A program made the position numbers and the translations under genes. A stretch of DNA of 64,000 nucleotides from G965276765 sp965276825 (lineage in GTDB: Bacteria; Actinomycetota; Acidimicrobiia; Acidimicrobiales; Palsa-688), in NCBI GenBank assembly GCA_965276825.1, contig OZ255630.1, forward strand, positions 558,001 to 622,000. Reading direction: 5' to 3'. The notes under the pieces are model-generated. The model did no database searches and had not been told where the DNA came from. It worked only from the letters and a program-made list of their open reading frames with translations. Shown one piece after another: positions 61,644 to 64,000 of this stretch; within the stretch, counting starts at the first letter, position 1, and every line of letters starts with the position of its first letter.

Positions 61644-63803
61644 GTGCGTCTCGCCCTGCGCCTCATCGGCCTCGTGGCCGCCGCCGCCGTCGTCGTCGCC
61701 GGCCTGGCCATCGGTGTCCCCGTCGCCGTCCGCGGGGTGACGCGGCACGCCGAGACGTCGGTAGCCAACTCCATCCAGCCGCTGACGAACGTGACCGAGC
61801 TCGGCTCGACGGTGTACGCGGCCGACGGCAAGACAGTCATCGCCACCCTGCAGGCGGCGGTGACCCGCGTGCCGGTCCGCCTGGACCAGGTGTCACGGAC
61901 GCTGGTCCACGCCGTGCTCGACACCGAGGACCACCGCTTCTACCAGCACGGCGGCATCGACTTCCCCTCCGCGCTTCGGGCCCTGCTCCACAACTCCTCG
62001 AGCGGTGGTCTCCAGGGCGGGTCGACCATCACCCAGCAGCTGGTCAAGAACCTCTACACCAACGACAAGCGCAACCTGGCCAGGAAGATCAAGGAGGCGG
62101 TGCTCTCCAACCGCCTGCAGAAGCACTACACCAAGAACCAGATCCTCGACGCCTACCTCAACACCGTCTACCTCGGCAACGGGGCCTACGGCGTCGAGGC
62201 GGCGGCCAAGGCCTACTGGGGCAAGAAGGCCCGCTACCTGGGCGTGGCCGACTCCGCCCTCCTCGCCGGGCTGATCCAGGCGCCGTCGGGCTACGACCCG
62301 ATCTCCAACCCGGCCGCAGCCAGGATCCGGCGCACCGAGGTCCTCGGCCGGATGCTCGTCTACCACGACATCACCCAGCAGCAGTACCGTCAGGCCGACC
62401 GGTCGCCCCTGCCGACCCACGCGGCGGCGCCGAAGGTGCAGCTGGCCGGGGTCGACGGCTACTACGTGCGCGAGGTGATCAACCAGCTGCTCGACGATCC
62501 CAAGAGCCCGCTCGGCGCCACCTTCGCCGGGCGCTACGCCGCCCTCTTCGAAGGCGGCCTCAAGATCACCACCAACCTCGACCCGACCGCCCAGGCCAAG
62601 GCCGACGCCGCCGTGCTGGCCGACACCCCGGCCAACAGCCAGGGCTACGAGCAGAACCTGGTGGCCATCGACCCGACCACGGGCGGGGTCCGGGCCATGA
62701 TCGCCGGACAGAGCTACACCCCGGCCAACTCCGAGAACGTGATCACCCAGGGGGAGCGCCAGCCCGGCTCGGGCTTCAAGATCTTCACCCTCCTCGCCGG
62801 CCTGGAAGCAGGCCAGTCGATCTACGACAAGGTCGACGCCAGCGCCCCGTGCGCCATCCCGTTCCCCGGCAACACCGGGTATCTCAAGAACCCGGCCCAC
62901 AACGACGAGGGAGACGGCCAGCAAGGGGTGACCACGGTGCTCAACGCCACCGCCCAGTCCCTCAACTGCGGCTACCTGCGCATGGCCCACGACGTGGGGC
63001 TGCCTGCGGTGGTGGCCATGGCCGAGCGCCTCGGCATCGCCAAGAGCGAGATCGGCGGCTACACCGACACCCCGTCGATGGTCATCGGCACGGCGACGGT
63101 CAAGCCGATCGAGATGGCCGACGCCTACGCCACGCTGGCATCCGGGGGCACCTACCACGCCCCTTCGTTCATCAACCACATCGTCGACCGCAGCGGAGCG
63201 CAGGTCTACGCCCAGCCCACCGGCGGGAGGCAGGTCCTCGCTCCGAACGTCGTCGCCCAGGCCGACTCGGCGTTCAGCGCGGTGGTCCAGTACGGCACCG
63301 GGACCAAAGCGGCCCAGTTCGGCCGGGTCGTCGCCGGCAAGACCGGGACCACATCGGGCCCGACCGACGCCTGGTTCAACGGCTACACCCCCCAGCTCGA
63401 GACCACCGTGTGGATGGGCAACCCCAAGGGCGGCAAGCTCATCCTCAACGGCGCCGGCGTCTACGGGGGCACCTACCCGGCCCAGACGGTCCACGACTTC
63501 ATGGCCGCCGACCTGACCGGCGCCCCGGCGCTCGCCTTCCCCGCCGTCGACTACGCCACGCTCCCCCCCACCAGGTTCATCCCCGAGGTCACGGGAGCCA
63601 CCCCGTCGCTGGCCCCCCCGACGACCTACTACGGCGGGTACTACCCGGGCACCACGGTCGGCGCCGGGTCGACGACCACCGTCGCGGGCGGGACGGGGAC
63701 CACGACCGCCACCACCGCCGGGGGGACCACGGGGTCCACCACCCCGTCCACCACGCCGACGTCGACCCGGTCGACGACCGGCACCACCACGAAGGGGCCG
63801 TAG
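61644..63803 (+). CDS. class A penicillin-binding protein (bifunctional transglycosylase/transpeptidase)
   Basis: Polymerises and crosslinks peptidoglycan at the membrane. A 719-residue protein beginning with a transmembrane signal anchor (LRLIGLVAAAAVVVAGLAIG). The GT51 domain has VLDTEDHRFYQHGGIDFPSA, GGSTITQQLVKNLY and NTVYLGNGAYGVEAAAKAYW. The transpeptidase has the active-site Ser in QPGSGFKIFTLLAGL, SLNCGYLRMAHDVG as the SxN motif and VVAGKTGTTSGPTDAWF as KTG. The C-terminus is a long Thr/Gly/Ser-rich tail. GTG 61644 is the start. It is divergent from the acyl-CoA dehydrogenase. Confidence 0.94.
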   Translation: MRLALRLIGLVAAAAVVVAGLAIGVPVAVRGVTRHAETSVANSIQPLTNVTELGSTVYAADGKTVIATLQAAVTRVPVRLDQVSRTLVHAVLDTEDHRFYQHGGIDFPSALRALLHNSSSGGLQGGSTITQQLVKNLYTNDKRNLARKIKEAVLSNRLQKHYTKNQILDAYLNTVYLGNGAYGVEAAAKAYWGKKARYLGVADSALLAGLIQAPSGYDPISNPAAARIRRTEVLGRMLVYHDITQQQYRQADRSPLPTHAAAPKVQLAGVDGYYVREVINQLLDDPKSPLGATFAGRYAALFEGGLKITTNLDPTAQAKADAAVLADTPANSQGYEQNLVAIDPTTGGVRAMIAGQSYTPANSENVITQGERQPGSGFKIFTLLAGLEAGQSIYDKVDASAPCAIPFPGNTGYLKNPAHNDEGDGQQGVTTVLNATAQSLNCGYLRMAHDVGLPAVVAMAERLGIAKSEIGGYTDTPSMVIGTATVKPIEMADAYATLASGGTYHAPSFINHIVDRSGAQVYAQPTGGRQVLAPNVVAQADSAFSAVVQYGTGTKAAQFGRVVAGKTGTTSGPTDAWFNGYTPQLETTVWMGNPKGGKLILNGAGVYGGTYPAQTVHDFMAADLTGAPALAFPAVDYATLPPTRFIPEVTGATPSLAPPTTYYGGYYPGTTVGAGSTTTVAGGTGTTTATTAGGTTGSTTPSTTPTSTRSTTGTTTKGP

Positions 63804-63850
63804 GGACCGCGTCGCCGGGCCGGCGGCCCGACGGGCGCCATGATGGTCCC

Positions 63851-64000
63851 GTGACCGCTCCGCAGTACGAGGCCCTGCTCCACCTCCAGCAGGTCGACAC
63901 CGCCATCGACCAGGCCAGGCACCGCCGTCGCGCCCTGCCGGCGCGCGCCGAGCTGAGCCAGATCGAGGCGACCCGCGCCGCGGTCGCCGCCCGCAGGGCA
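63851..64000 (+). CDS. C4-type zinc-ribbon domain protein, 5' part (cut by window end)
   Basis: The frame opens with GTG 63851 and runs past the window. The visible 50 residues (YEALLHLQQVDTAIDQARHR, RRALPARAELSQIEATRAAV) form the start of the long antiparallel coiled coil of the actinobacterial C4-type zinc-ribbon proteins (DUF164-like family). The zinc ribbon itself would lie beyond base 64000. Confidence 0.7.
   Translation, partial: MTAPQYEALLHLQQVDTAIDQARHRRRALPARAELSQIEATRAAVAARRA

Overview
The window is high-GC actinobacterial DNA. I infer a deep-branching Actinomycetota lineage such as Acidimicrobiia. The evidence is pervasive G/C third positions, many GTG starts and leaderless-looking starts, a WhiB-family iron-sulfur regulator, DinB/maleylpyruvate-isomerase type (mycothiol-linked) proteins, a wax ester synthase/DGAT, NiCoT plus a Fur-family regulator, and a ppdK-dnaG-sigma70 cluster. 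The species cannot be named from this sequence.

Layout. 1-6.9 kb is core: the 3' part of ppdK, dnaG overlapping the principal sigma factor by 4 bp, tRNA-Asn, an acyl-CoA dehydrogenase and an SDR. 6.9-7.5 kb is a deletion scar joining the C-terminal ends of a flavin monooxygenase and a TetR regulator. 7.7-9.4 kb is a nickel/cobalt uptake gene with a good match to a Nur box and a Fur-family regulator behind it. 10.2-14.6 kb is a four-gene, translationally coupled catabolic operon (M20 peptidase, GntR, alpha/beta hydrolase, APC permease).

15-34.5 kb is an accessory region full of mobile and broken DNA. It holds remnants of a Clp_N protein, an antitoxin and PrpF, then an intact YefM/RelE-type toxin-antitoxin pair with a perfect palindromic operator. 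Next is a RIT element (three overlapping tyrosine recombinases) with elaborate symmetric ends. Two near-identical IS5-family (IS1031-like) insertions follow: one splits a methyltransferase, the other splits an IS110 transposase. The IS110 upstream region is strongly structured and may encode a bridge RNA. An AbiE-like toxin-antitoxin pair with its own palindrome, a NUDIX pseudogene and a decayed excisionase/integrase next to a CAT-anticodon tRNA close the region.

34.6-64 kb returns to chromosomal backbone. It contains an APC permease fused to an OB-fold, a YbdK-type carboxylate-amine ligase, an SCP2-hydrolase fusion divergent from a wax ester synthase/DGAT, an inositol-phosphatase/GNAT divergent pair, and a WhiB7-like regulator with AT-hook, upstream ORF and attenuator-like hairpin. 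It continues with tRNA-Val, a MarR/MFS operon with a truncated isochorismatase, then a VIT1 transporter followed by a kinase, a TerY-like vWA protein and a PP2C phosphatase (a TerY-P type signalling triad) leading into PEP carboxylase. A PPOX protein, dienelactone hydrolase, acyl-CoA dehydrogenase, class A penicillin-binding protein and the start of a zinc-ribbon protein end the window.

Themes. ppdK and ppc together cover PEP/pyruvate/oxaloacetate interconversion. Short in-frame tandem repeats (15-16 bp) recur at gene ends (dnaG, lipoprotein, kinase, vWA). Several remnants consist of two truncated genes lying end to end, which indicates repeated deletion. No CRISPR array or rRNA gene was seen.
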